A stretch of DNA of 20,934 nt, from assembly GCA_022360105.1 (NCBI GenBank), contig JAKSDL010000238.1:1-20934 (forward strand), given 5' to 3'. Positions within the stretch are counted from its first letter, which is position 1. Every line of letters starts with the position of its first letter. The translations under genes were made by a program, and so were the position numbers. The stretch is from Pseudomonadota bacterium. GTDB taxonomy: Bacteria; SAR324; XYD2-FULL-50-16; JAHJRI01. Positions 1-7,345 of the stretch are shown piece after piece. Under the pieces are notes generated by a model. The model searched no databases and had not been told where the DNA came from. It saw only the letters and a program-made list of their open reading frames with translations.

Positions 1-310
1 AAAAAAAATCGAGAGATCGTTTGTTCCGTGTGGGTAGACTGAGATTCTTCAGCAGTCGGAGCAGTTTGCCCGGAGATGGATGAGCTCTGCGTTTTACTTC
101 TTTCTCGTTACTATGCAGGTTGATACCATTGTCGACATGCTAAGACATTTTATGGGTGATGCGCAGAATTAGGCAAATTACGGCGGGGAACAGCTAAAAA
201 GAATAAAAAGAAAATTCAATTGGGAATGAACAGGATTGTGTGGCACTTCAAGCCGCACAATCCTGTTTTGTTTTGAGCAAGACCTTGGTCCGGGATCTTT
301 GTCGACCTAA
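1..310. other. Gene-free left edge; possible end of a plus-strand reading frame
   Basis: No gene is confidently recognised here. On the plus strand one frame stays open from base 38 to a TAG at 170-172 (44 codons, just after an in-frame TAG at 35-37). It reads like protein with a hydrophobic patch (residues ...SSAFYFFLVT...), but I do not recognise it. It could be the decayed 3' end of a gene lying to the left, because a hairpin with a T-rich tail in plus orientation follows at 229-270. The remainder is A-rich and featureless. Confidence 0.3.
229..276 (+). terminator. Stem-loop terminator, best in plus orientation, beyond the glpV 3' end
   Basis: Perfect 12-bp inverted repeat 229-240 / 256-267, extended inward by a U-G pair (241/255) and three GC-rich pairs (242-244 / 252-254) around a 7-base loop. 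The wobble pair forms only in plus-strand RNA, and the T-rich tail (about 264-275) also follows on the plus strand, so it fits best as the terminator of a plus-strand transcript from the left. On the minus strand it lies 44 bases past the glpV stop and has only a delayed T-rich stretch, so use as a bidirectional terminator for the glp operon is possible but less certain. Confidence 0.65.
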
Positions 311-2056
311 TTATTTAACCCTGCCGGCTTTCCAGGCAGCGATCAGTTTATCATAGTCAACGGTTTCGCCCTGGGGCTTTTCATTTTTCAGTTTAGCCTT
401 GGGTGAACCTGGTTTGTTCAACCAGTATGAAGCTTTACGCTTTTTGTTCAGTTTAGGACCGCATTCTTTTTGAACGCCGGCTCTTGCAAGTCTTTGTAGA
501 ACTCTGTCCTGTTCTTTGGCCAGGTTATCCATGGCTCTATCCACAGTCACTTCACCGGCAACCGCTTCACCGATATTTTGCCACCATAACTGAGCAAGCT
601 TTGGATAGTCAGGTACGTTAGTTCCTGTTGGTGTCCAGGCTACACGAGCAGGACTTCGGTAGAATTCAACCAGACCGCCAAGCTTTGGTGCTCTTTCTGT
701 AAACGACTTATGCCGAATATCGCTGTCGCGAATTGGGGTCAACCCATGGTGAGCCTTTTTCAAGGACACAGTTTTGGAAACTACGAACTGAGCAAACAGC
801 CAGGCGGCTTTTCTTCGCTCAACCGGTGTACTCTTCAACAGTGTCCAGGAACCACAATCCTGATAACCAAGCTTCATACCTTCTTCCCAGTATGGTCCGT
901 GTGGGGAGGGAGCCATTCTCCATTTGGGAGTTCCGTCTTTGTTAACTGTAGGACCAGGAGCAACCATATCGGATACGAACGCCGTGTACCAGAACATTTG
1001 TTGAGCAACGTGTCCTTTTGCCAATACAGGTAGATACTGATAAAAGTCCATTCCCAGGGCGCCTGGAGGAGCATACTTTCTTAACCACTCCATGTACTTT
1101 CTAAGAGCATATTTGGCGGCAGGTCCGTTTGCTGCACCACCACGTTCAACTGAAGCACCTGCAGGGTGACAACCTTCAACACGAATTCCCCACTCATCAA
1201 CAGGCTTTCCATTTGGAATACCTTTGTCACCGGCACCAGCCATGGACAACCAGGCATCAGTAAATCGCCAGCCCAGATCCGGAGCTTTTTTACCATAGTC
1301 GTTATGACCATAGATTTTCTTGCCGTCAATTTCCTTGATATGCTCACCAAAGAACTCGGCGATATCTTCATAAGCAGACCAGTTTACGGGAACACCTAGC
1401 TCATAACCATAGATTGATTTGAACTTCTTTTTGAAGTCGGCTCTCTTAAACCAGTCATAGCGGAACCAGTAAAGGTTTGCGAACTGCTGATCCGGTAGTT
1501 GATAGAGTTTTCCATCCGGAGCGGTGGTAAAGGATTTACCCATAAAATCGTCCACATCCAGGGTAGGCAGGGTAACGTCTTTTCCCTCGCCGGCCATCCA
1601 ATCGGTCAGGTTTACCACCTGCCCGGAGCGGAAGTGAGTTCCAATCAAATCGGAGTCATTAATATAGGCATCGTATACATTTTTACCGGATTGAAATTGA
1701 ATCTGAAGCTTTTCAATCACGTCACCTTCCTGAATCAGGTCGTGAGCGACTTTAATTCCGGTAATTTCTTCAAAAGCCTTAGCTAAAACTTTGGATTCGT
1801 ATTCGTGGGTGGGGATCGTTTCGGAAACTACTTTAATAGACATGCCTCTGAATGGTTTAGCGGCGTTCATAAACCATTCCATTTCTTTGAGTTGTTGTGC
1901 TTTTGAAAGAGTGGAAGGCTGAAACTCCTTATCAATCCACTTCTTTGCTGCACTCATGCTCTGGGCGAAAACCGCAGTGCTTCCTGCCAGAGCAAAACTG
2001 ACCAACATGGTTACAGCCGCACAGAAGAGCGGCATCCAGCGGGTTTTATTTCCCAT
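311..2056 (-). CDS. glpV: Periplasmic substrate-binding protein of glycerol-type ABC importer
   Basis: Binding protein (581 aa) that should capture glycerol or a related polyol in the periplasm and deliver it to the GlpPQ permease. Residues 1-31 form a Sec signal peptide: basic start, hydrophobic core, probable cleavage after VFA at 31. No convincing lipobox is seen. The mature protein has the layout of large extracellular solute-binding proteins and matches in length the rhizobial GlpV group. The start is supported by AAGGAG at 2065-2070, eight bases upstream of the ATG. It is the last gene of the minus-strand glpSTPQUV-like operon, 225 bases after glpU. The wide gap before it, with hairpins, could allow the binding protein to be expressed at a different level from the membrane parts. 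The substrate is assigned from operon order and from the divergent glpAB genes; sequence alone would not separate glycerol from other polyols. Confidence 0.88.
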   Translation of the reverse strand: MGNKTRWMPLFCAAVTMLVSFALAGSTAVFAQSMSAAKKWIDKEFQPSTLSKAQQLKEMEWFMNAAKPFRGMSIKVVSETIPTHEYESKVLAKAFEEITGIKVAHDLIQEGDVIEKLQIQFQSGKNVYDAYINDSDLIGTHFRSGQVVNLTDWMAGEGKDVTLPTLDVDDFMGKSFTTAPDGKLYQLPDQQFANLYWFRYDWFKRADFKKKFKSIYGYELGVPVNWSAYEDIAEFFGEHIKEIDGKKIYGHNDYGKKAPDLGWRFTDAWLSMAGAGDKGIPNGKPVDEWGIRVEGCHPAGASVERGGAANGPAAKYALRKYMEWLRKYAPPGALGMDFYQYLPVLAKGHVAQQMFWYTAFVSDMVAPGPTVNKDGTPKWRMAPSPHGPYWEEGMKLGYQDCGSWTLLKSTPVERRKAAWLFAQFVVSKTVSLKKAHHGLTPIRDSDIRHKSFTERAPKLGGLVEFYRSPARVAWTPTGTNVPDYPKLAQLWWQNIGEAVAGEVTVDRAMDNLAKEQDRVLQRLARAGVQKECGPKLNKKRKASYWLNKPGSPKAKLKNEKPQGETVDYDKLIAAWKAGRVK

Positions 2057-2101
2057 ATTCTCTTCTCCTTATGAACTTCCCTTCTTTGTTTAATGATTCG
2101 A

Positions 2102-2122
2102 CAGACCGAAGGGCTGAGTCTG
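2102..2122 (-). other. Small hairpin in the glpV leader
   Basis: Five-base inverted repeat 2102-2106 / 2118-2122 with an 11-base loop, in the untranslated leader 46 bases upstream of the glpV start. It is weak by itself. It could contribute to mRNA stability of the binding-protein message, but nothing in the sequence proves a role. Confidence 0.25.
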
Positions 2123-2134
2123 ATGCGAATCTGC

Positions 2135-2236
2135 TTAAAAACCAACACTTGGTTCAAAATCTTGGCTTTTAAACATTTCCTCTAGTGATTCGTGAGAAGC
2201 AGGCTCAAAATCGTCTAAGACTGGTTTGAGTCCCAT
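2135..2236 (-). CDS. Possible 33-residue micro-ORF between glpU and glpV
   Basis: A short frame begins at ATG 2234-2236 and ends at TAA 2135-2137. It encodes an acidic 33-residue peptide in which the tripeptide DFEP-type motif occurs twice (DDFEP and QDFEP). It is in the same frame as glpU: the 15 codons between the glpU TAA (2282-2284) and this ATG are also open, so 48 sense codons follow the glpU stop without interruption. The region could be a small independent peptide, a former C-terminal extension of GlpU, or chance. No good Shine-Dalgarno sequence precedes the ATG. I do not recognise the peptide and assign no function. It fills most of an otherwise unexplained 225-base gap. Confidence 0.3.
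   Translation of the reverse strand: MGLKPVLDDFEPASHESLEEMFKSQDFEPSVGF
2137..2154 (-). terminator. Short hairpin with T-run between glpU and glpV
   Basis: Six-base stem 2149-2154 / 2140-2145 with a 3-base loop; read on the minus strand it runs directly into five T residues (2137-2141). It resembles a weak intrinsic terminator or a 3'-end processing hairpin. Located inside the operon, it would mostly affect the relative amounts of upstream permease/ATPase message and downstream glpV message. It overlaps the end of the possible micro-ORF. Confidence 0.35.
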
Positions 2237-2281
2237 ACCGGTTAAGCGAATAATTGGCGAGACAACAAAATTTTGGTTATC

Positions 2282-2560
2282 TTACCCGAATTTCATTAAA
2301 ACAACAGCATAAACGACAGAAATCACCAGGGCGATCCAAATTGTGAAATCGGTCAGTCCTATCCATGCCAGATGGATATAGGCAGATCCGAGTAATCCAA
2401 TGAATAATCTATCACCCCGTGTGGTTTCTATCGGCAGAAAACCTCTTGTCTCATGCGTGGGAGAAATCAGCTGCCAGATAAACATTCCTATTAATATTAC
2501 CCCTATGGTGATAAAAAACACCGCTGTGGGCAAGGTCCACGCCATCCATTCCAAACTCAT
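2282..2560 (-). CDS. glpU: DUF2160 small membrane protein of glycerol ABC transporter
   Basis: A 92-residue integral membrane protein of the DUF2160 family, which accompanies glycerol-type ABC importers (rhizobial GlpU). Its role in transport is not established. Three hydrophobic segments are visible at about residues 11-32, 51-70 and 73-90. Between the first two lies a polar loop with the family's conserved stretch (GFLPIETTRGDRLFIGLLGS, about 40-59). The start is supported by an AAGGGAG Shine-Dalgarno that overlaps the glpQ stop codon; the two genes are 12 bases apart, so they are probably translated together. Position between the second permease gene and the binding-protein gene is the same as in the rhizobial operon, which makes this the strongest single marker for a glycerol rather than a generic sugar transporter. 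Confidence 0.88.
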   Translation of the reverse strand: MSLEWMAWTLPTAVFFITIGVILIGMFIWQLISPTHETRGFLPIETTRGDRLFIGLLGSAYIHLAWIGLTDFTIWIALVISVVYAVVLMKFG

Positions 2561-2572
2561 AATCAGTCTCCC

Positions 2573-3376
2573 TTATACTCTTCCCAGGGCAAATCCCTTG
2601 GCGATGTAGTTTCTTACAAACCAGATAACCAGCATTCCCGGTACAATCGTCAGTACACCTGCAGCAGCCAACTGTCCCCAGTCGAGACCTGAAGCGCCAA
2701 TAGTTCTTGTCATGGTGGATTGAATCGGTTTAGCGGCAGTGGTTGTTAACGTTTTGGCAATCAACAATTCCACCCAGGAAAACATAAAGAGGAAAAATGC
2801 TGTTACACCAATCCCCGTGCGGATAACCGGAATAAAGATGAACAGAAAAAATCGTGGCAAGCCGTAACCATCCAGATAAGCCATTTCGTCAATCTCTCTT
2901 GGTACCCCGGACATAAATCCTTCCAAAATCCAAACAGCCAGCGGAACATTGAACAGGCAGTGTGAGATGGCAACAGCAATGTGGGTGTCGATCAGTCCAA
3001 CAGTTGAGTACAATTGGAAAAAGGGCAGGGCGAATACCGCCGGAGGAGCCATTCTGTTTGTCAGCAGCCAGAAAAACATGTGCTTGTCCCCAAGAAAATT
3101 AAACCGGGAAAACGCATAAGCTGCAGGTAATGCTGCGATCAAAGATATAACCGTGTTGATGGTTACATAGGTGATTGAGTTGATATACCCGGAATACCAG
3201 GAACTATCCGTAAAAATATTGATGTAATTCTGAAAAGTCAGGTTTTTGGGATACAGATTAAAGGAACCCAGAATGTCTGCATTGGTCTGCAGAGACATTG
3301 TGAGCATCCAATAAATGGGTAGCATCAGTAATACGAGATAGAGGATCAACCCCAAGGTTCTCTTCTTGATATTCAT
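2573..3376 (-). CDS. glpQ: ABC transporter permease of glycerol-type importer (second permease)
   Basis: Inner-membrane permease (267 aa) of the MalG-like binding-protein-dependent class. It forms the translocation channel with GlpP. An N-terminal membrane helix (about 8-28) is followed by further hydrophobic segments. The cytoplasmic EAA loop, which docks on an ATPase subunit, is visible at about residues 159-185 (PREIDEMAYLDGYG... followed by P). The ATG lies only two bases after the glpP TAA, and the GGGAG Shine-Dalgarno sits inside the last glpP codons, so the pair is tightly coupled. Length is typical for the family. Confidence in permease function is very high; the glycerol assignment comes from the DUF2160 gene and gene order. 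Confidence 0.9.
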   Translation of the reverse strand: MNIKKRTLGLILYLVLLMLPIYWMLTMSLQTNADILGSFNLYPKNLTFQNYINIFTDSSWYSGYINSITYVTINTVISLIAALPAAYAFSRFNFLGDKHMFFWLLTNRMAPPAVFALPFFQLYSTVGLIDTHIAVAISHCLFNVPLAVWILEGFMSGVPREIDEMAYLDGYGLPRFFLFIFIPVIRTGIGVTAFFLFMFSWVELLIAKTLTTTAAKPIQSTMTRTIGASGLDWGQLAAAGVLTIVPGMLVIWFVRNYIAKGFALGRV

Positions 3377-3378
3377 TG

Positions 3379-4245
3379 TTAATCTCCCGTTCCGACTTTT
3401 TGCAATGCTTGATAAAACAGCCAGCTAAACAGCAGTATGATCAAAAAATATATCAGTGATAGCGATGCCGCCGGTCCCAGGTCAAACTGACCCAAAGCTA
3501 ATTTATAAAGATAGATTGATAAAAATGTTGTGGAATTACCGGGTCCGCCTCCGGTGAGCACAAACGGTTCCGCATAGATCAGGAAACTGTCCATGAACCT
3601 GAGAAGCACTGCAATCGTCAGTACGCCTCTTAATTTTGGCAATTGAATATAGCGAAAGGTTGCCCAGGCTGAAGCCCCGTCAATTCGTGCTGCCTGATAA
3701 TATGCTTCGGGTATGGCCTGCAGGCCTGCATAAGCCAGAAGGATGACCAATGGTGTCCAATGCCAGAATTCCATCAACATCACTGCAATCCAGGAACCGA
3801 GGGGAGTTGCTGTATAATCAAACGGAATCCCGATGCTGTTAATAAATGATCCTAACAATCCAATATCCGGTCGAAGAAAAATCTGCCAAATCGTTCCGAT
3901 AGCATTCCAGGGAATGAGCAGCGGCAGTGCTACAGTTACCAGGCAGATCGCCACGCCTTTACCTTCTTTGGGCATCGCCAGTGCAACCAAAACTCCCAGG
4001 GGAATTTCAACCAGCAAGACCATGAAAGAAAACATGAATTGCCGTATAAGCGCATCGTGCAGCCTAGGGTTGGCCAAAGTTTCCTCAAACCATTCGGTAC
4101 CAACGAATACACGTTGGCCGGGTCCAAATATATCCTGCACCGAGTAATTCACTACGGTCATCAAAGGCAGAATTGCCGTAATGGCCACCAGGATGAATAC
4201 TGGGATAACGAGAAACCAGGCCTTGTTATTTGTGGGTTTGTTCAT
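3379..4245 (-). CDS. glpP: ABC transporter permease of glycerol-type importer (first permease)
   Basis: Inner-membrane permease (288 aa) of the MalF/UgpA-like class, partner of GlpQ. Helix 1 is at about residues 10-33, with other membrane segments near 69-91, 98-120, 152-174, 207-226 and 258-280. The EAA loop is clear at about 180-203 (EAYYQAARIDGASAW... ending at P203). The start lies six bases after the glpT stop; only a poor ribosome-binding sequence is seen (AATAGG very close to the ATG), so translation is probably coupled to glpT. The downstream glpQ gene follows after two bases. Operon order glpS-glpT-glpP-glpQ-glpU-glpV matches the rhizobial glycerol system. Confidence 0.9.
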   Translation of the reverse strand: MNKPTNNKAWFLVIPVFILVAITAILPLMTVVNYSVQDIFGPGQRVFVGTEWFEETLANPRLHDALIRQFMFSFMVLLVEIPLGVLVALAMPKEGKGVAICLVTVALPLLIPWNAIGTIWQIFLRPDIGLLGSFINSIGIPFDYTATPLGSWIAVMLMEFWHWTPLVILLAYAGLQAIPEAYYQAARIDGASAWATFRYIQLPKLRGVLTIAVLLRFMDSFLIYAEPFVLTGGGPGNSTTFLSIYLYKLALGQFDLGPAASLSLIYFLIILLFSWLFYQALQKVGTGD

Positions 4246-4251
4246 GCCTAT

Positions 4252-5337
4252 TTAGTGGATTAAATGTTCGTTTGCGTAAACCCGAACGTTTTCGGGATGA
4301 AAGCTAAGAAAGCGGTTTTTCTCGTTAATCGGCTGGTCTTCGGGAACCTTGACATGAAGCGTATGCCCTTTAAGATTTACCTGGACATGTTTTGCCCACG
4401 CCATTTCATGGACCTGTTCGATTTCGATCTCAATTCTATCCTCATTTGCGGTATCATGGAGTTCTAAATAAACGGGTCGTATGCCGATCTCAAGCTTGTC
4501 ATTCTGCTTTATTTTTTCCGGTTCAAAATCATTAATGTTAATGGAGAAGTTCTGAAACCAGAGCTTTTTACCTTCCAGTTTGCAGGGCAGGAAATTCATG
4601 CCGGGACTACCAATAAAATAGCCGATAAACTTGTGTGCCGGTCTTTCAAAAAGCTCTTCCGGTTTTCCAACCTGTAAAATTCTACCTTCATCCATGACCA
4701 CTATTTCATCTGCAAAGGTCAGTGCTTCGCTTTGATCGTGCGTCACATAAATCATGGTGTGGTCGAATTTTTGATGAATCTCTTTTAGCTTCCGGCGTAG
4801 CAGCCATTTTTGATGGGGATCGATCATCGTCAACGCTTCATCAAACAAAATCGCTGATACATCTGATCTCACCAGGGCTCGTCCCAGCGATATTTTCTGT
4901 TTATCTTCTGCGTTCAGACCGCTGGCACGTTTTCTCAACATACTTTCGACATCAAGTACTTCTGCCACCGAGTTTACGATGCCGGGTATCTCGTTTGAGT
5001 TGAATCCCCTGTTTTTCAAAGGGAAAGCCAGGTTGTCATAAACCGACATCGTGTCGTAGACAACAGGAAATTGAAAGACTTGTGCAACATTTCTTTCTTC
5101 AGGAGAGAGCGTTGTCACATCACGTCCGTCGAAATGAACCTGGCCTTCCTTTGGTGTCAACAGCCCGGAGATGACATTCAGGAGGGTAGTCTTGCCACAT
5201 CCGGATGGACCCAACAAAGCATATGCCTTGCCGTCATCCCAAGTTTGATTCATCCTGTGCAATGCGTAATCCGCTGTTTCAACTTCTTTGCCGCTTGCAT
5301 AGGTATGAGCTATATCTCTGAATTCAATTTTTGCCAT
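4252..5337 (-). CDS. glpT: ABC transporter ATPase with degenerate signature motif (glycerol importer)
   Basis: Cytoplasmic ATPase (361 aa) pairing with GlpS. Walker A is GPSGCGKT (43-50), Walker B ends in D166-E167, and the switch histidine H200 is present (YVTHD). The usual LSGGQ signature is replaced by LNAED at 141-145, although the flanking KQKISLGRAL stretch is family-like. A C-terminal regulatory domain of about 120 residues (roughly 245-361) follows, as in MalK/UgpC-type ATPases. Start: the open frame extends upstream to 5481, but that would overlap glpS by over 40 codons with non-conserved residues; the ATG at 5335-5337, giving MAKIEFRD, is the family start. No Shine-Dalgarno is visible before it, so coupling to glpS (13 bases upstream) is likely. 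The altered signature is characteristic of this subunit in glycerol importers rather than a sign of decay. Confidence 0.9.
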   Translation of the reverse strand: MAKIEFRDIAHTYASGKEVETADYALHRMNQTWDDGKAYALLGPSGCGKTTLLNVISGLLTPKEGQVHFDGRDVTTLSPEERNVAQVFQFPVVYDTMSVYDNLAFPLKNRGFNSNEIPGIVNSVAEVLDVESMLRKRASGLNAEDKQKISLGRALVRSDVSAILFDEALTMIDPHQKWLLRRKLKEIHQKFDHTMIYVTHDQSEALTFADEIVVMDEGRILQVGKPEELFERPAHKFIGYFIGSPGMNFLPCKLEGKKLWFQNFSININDFEPEKIKQNDKLEIGIRPVYLELHDTANEDRIEIEIEQVHEMAWAKHVQVNLKGHTLHVKVPEDQPINEKNRFLSFHPENVRVYANEHLIH

Positions 5338-5350
5338 TGTCGGGAAATCG

Positions 5351-6427
5351 TTATTGGTTGGGTGAACTAAGTAGCTTTCCTGAGTCGTCAAACAGGAAAA
5401 TCGAGTTTTCTTTGATATCAACCTGGACTTTTTGCTGTAAGGAAAAGTTATAAATCCTGTCCAGATGCATGATCCATTCAATGCTTTTTCCGTTGTTCAA
5501 ATGAACCAGGGTATCTGATCCGTTTATCTCGGCCAGGTTGACTTCCAACTCAAGACTTCGTTCCGAGTTTTCGGAAGAAAGAATAAGATGGTGAGCTCTG
5601 ACGCCCATAATGTATTTTCCCGGAGTAATGTCTTTGAATCGTTCGGAAGCTTTGACCTTCAGGTTCGGTGTGATCTGCAGAAACCCTTCTTTCAATTCAC
5701 ATTCAGCCATGTTCATTTTTGGATAACTGAATATTCTTCCCACATTAATATGGTTGGGGTGATCATACACCTCCCGAGTCGGTCCATATTGCAGAACCCT
5801 GCCTTCTTCCATCACAACAACTTTACCGCCCAGCAGTAACGGTTCTTCCGGTTCTGTGGTTGCATAAAAGACAATGGTACCTTTCTGTTTAAAAATCTCC
5901 CGGATCTCGTTTCGCAGGTCTTCTCTTAGCTTGTAGTCCAGGTTAACGAGAGGTTCGTCCAACAAAATGATATCGGAATCCTTGACCAATGCCCTGGCAA
6001 TGGCAAGACGCTGTTGCTGCCCGCCTGAGAGTTCATCCGGCTTTCTTTTGCGAAACCTGGAGATTTGCAATGTATCCATCACCTTTTCAACTTTTTCGGT
6101 GATCTCATCTTTGGGCAACCCTTTCATTTTAAGGGATGAGGCAATATTATCGAACACATTCATTGATGGATAATTAATAAACTGCTGGTAAACCACCGAA
6201 TTGTTTCTTTTCCTAACATGAAGGTTGGTCACGTCTTTTCCGTTAAAGAGAATCCGTCCCTTGGTCGGCGTGTCCAACCCTGCAATCAACCGTATTAATG
6301 AGGTTTTCCCGGCACCTGTGGCCCCAAGCAGGATATTGAAGCTGTTGGCTTCAAATTTCAGATCGGTCTCATAAAGAATGGGTTGATTTTTATACTTAAC
6401 GTGTATTCTATCTAAATGTAATGACAT
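5351..6427 (-). CDS. glpS: ABC transporter ATPase lacking the switch histidine (glycerol importer)
   Basis: Cytoplasmic ATPase (358 aa), first gene of the transporter operon. Walker A GATGAGKT at 35-42, Q-loop around Q81-Q82, a canonical LSGGQ signature at 133-137, and Walker B ending in D157-E158. At the position of the switch histidine the sequence is YATTE (188-192), so threonine 191 replaces histidine. A C-terminal TOBE-like regulatory domain (about 235-358) follows. The paired GlpT has the complementary defect, so the heterodimer should have one complete and one degenerate ATP site. The start ATG at 6425-6427 gives the expected MSLHLDRI beginning; its ribosome-binding site is weak. The long intergenic region upstream should carry the operon promoter. 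Confidence 0.9.
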   Translation of the reverse strand: MSLHLDRIHVKYKNQPILYETDLKFEANSFNILLGATGAGKTSLIRLIAGLDTPTKGRILFNGKDVTNLHVRKRNNSVVYQQFINYPSMNVFDNIASSLKMKGLPKDEITEKVEKVMDTLQISRFRKRKPDELSGGQQQRLAIARALVKDSDIILLDEPLVNLDYKLREDLRNEIREIFKQKGTIVFYATTEPEEPLLLGGKVVVMEEGRVLQYGPTREVYDHPNHINVGRIFSYPKMNMAECELKEGFLQITPNLKVKASERFKDITPGKYIMGVRAHHLILSSENSERSLELEVNLAEINGSDTLVHLNNGKSIEWIMHLDRIYNFSLQQKVQVDIKENSIFLFDDSGKLLSSPNQ

Positions 6428-6652
6428 TTAAGAGGTCCAATTTGGTTTTGTAGATCAGATGAATCTATGATTAAAAACAGTCACTTTTTTAGAGCTGAAA
6501 ATATCGCCTTAATCGTATAGAAACGAGCAATTTGATTCAAAAAAAAACTGCCCGATCAATTGGTCTGAATGCACTGGGTCAGCAAATTTACATAATTTTA
6601 ACATTCTAGTATAGCCAATGCCTAGCATACAAACTATACCAATGCAACCGGT

Positions 6653-6672
6653 TTTTTTCGAATTCGATCAAA
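6653..6672. promoter_or_regulatory. Candidate GlpR (DeoR-family) operator upstream of glpS
   Basis: This 20-base site contains TTTTCG-AATT-CGA and matches 17 of 20 positions of the E. coli GlpR palindrome as I remember it (half-site WATKYTCGWW). Both core triplets, TCG and CGA, are at the right spacing. It lies about 225 bases upstream of the glpS start in the divergent region. Because the consensus is mostly W positions and this DNA is AT-rich, a chance match cannot be excluded. No glpR gene is in the window. Confidence 0.35.
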
Positions 6673-6727
6673 TTGTTATTTTGTTGACCCAAACTGAACG
6701 TTGACTATCTATTCTGTCAATATTTTT

Positions 6728-6871
6728 ATGAAGCCAATTCTCACCGGATTAGTGATCTTTGGATTATTTCGATTGGGATCTATTCTGGAGTTATATTCAT
6801 TAATAACAGATAATTACACTCAAGACTCAAATGGAGATTACAGGTCGGCAGATAAGGAGAATTTTCTCTGA
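6728..6871 (+). CDS. Possible 47-residue small membrane protein
   Basis: An ORF from ATG 6728-6730 to TGA 6869-6871. The first 25 or so residues are strongly hydrophobic with a positive charge near the start (MKPILTGLVIFGLFRLG), suggesting one membrane segment; the last 18 residues are polar and acidic. A short GAGAA/TTCTC inverted repeat (6857-6868) and a run of eight T (6875-6882) follow, giving a terminator-like end. Against it: no Shine-Dalgarno sequence before the ATG, and no family that I recognise. It lies alone in the divergent glpS-glpA interval and is transcribed toward glpA. It could be a real small protein or chance. Confidence 0.27.
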   Translation: MKPILTGLVIFGLFRLGSILELYSLITDNYTQDSNGDYRSADKENFL

Positions 6872-6940
6872 ATATTTTTTTTCACATAACAACATTAAGA
6901 TATAGGTGATTCGCTTTTAGACAGTCTGATAATTCAAGCT

Positions 6941-7052
6941 GGTGGATCCGCTTCGCTTGATCCACCCTACAATCTATTTAACACTTCGCGCAAAGCCAGG
7001 TATTTGGCATTTTACTGTAGGGTGAATCAAGAAGCGAAACAACGGATTCACC
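6941..7052. repeat. Pair of GTAG-palindrome (REP-like) elements in inverse orientation
   Basis: Two units are seen. Unit A (6941-6970) has 8-bp arms GGTGGATC (6941-6948) and GATCCACC (6959-6966), followed by CTAC, that is GTAG on the other strand. Unit B (7017-7052) begins with GTAG, then arms GGTGAATC (7021-7028) and GATTCACC (7045-7052). The two are diverged copies in opposite orientation separated by 46 bases, and each can fold into a hairpin. A GTAG tetranucleotide 5' of an imperfect palindrome is the signature of REP elements mobilised by RAYT (TnpA-REP, Y1 HUH family) transposases, and paired inverse units are how REPs often occur. No RAYT gene is in the window. Confidence 0.6.
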
Positions 7053-7345
7053 TCAGGGGTTCAAAGAGCGAAGTGGTCAGCGAAACTTGCGATCTCAAGG
7101 AAGGATCACGGTTGGCAGCAATGGAATAATTTGTAGTGAAGAACGAGGTTTTTAGTATCACGGCCTCATTCGGGATAAGATAGGCCTGTTTAAAATGGGA
7201 TTAATATGAGAATACGAAGATAAATGGTCGAAAATGAAAAGAAATGAACATTTTTTTCTTGCAGTTGATCCAGATGTTTGACTATAGTTTGCTGTGGGAA
7301 CTACTCTAATACTATATAAACCAAGCTTGATACCCTGTTTTGCAA

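Noticed and set aside
5338..5481. 48-residue N-terminal extension of the GlpT ATPase
   Set aside because: It would overlap glpS by more than 40 codons, has no recognisable domain, and the ATPase family begins at the ATG at 5335-5337.
7223..7242. Third GlpR-like match upstream of glpA
   Set aside because: It reaches a similar count by W positions only; the right half lacks the CGA core (TGA instead), so it is expected by chance in AT-rich DNA.
7053..7340. Two overlapping open frames after the REP pair
   Set aside because: Short, no start with ribosome-binding site, no recognisable protein; not enough to call a gene or a transposase remnant.
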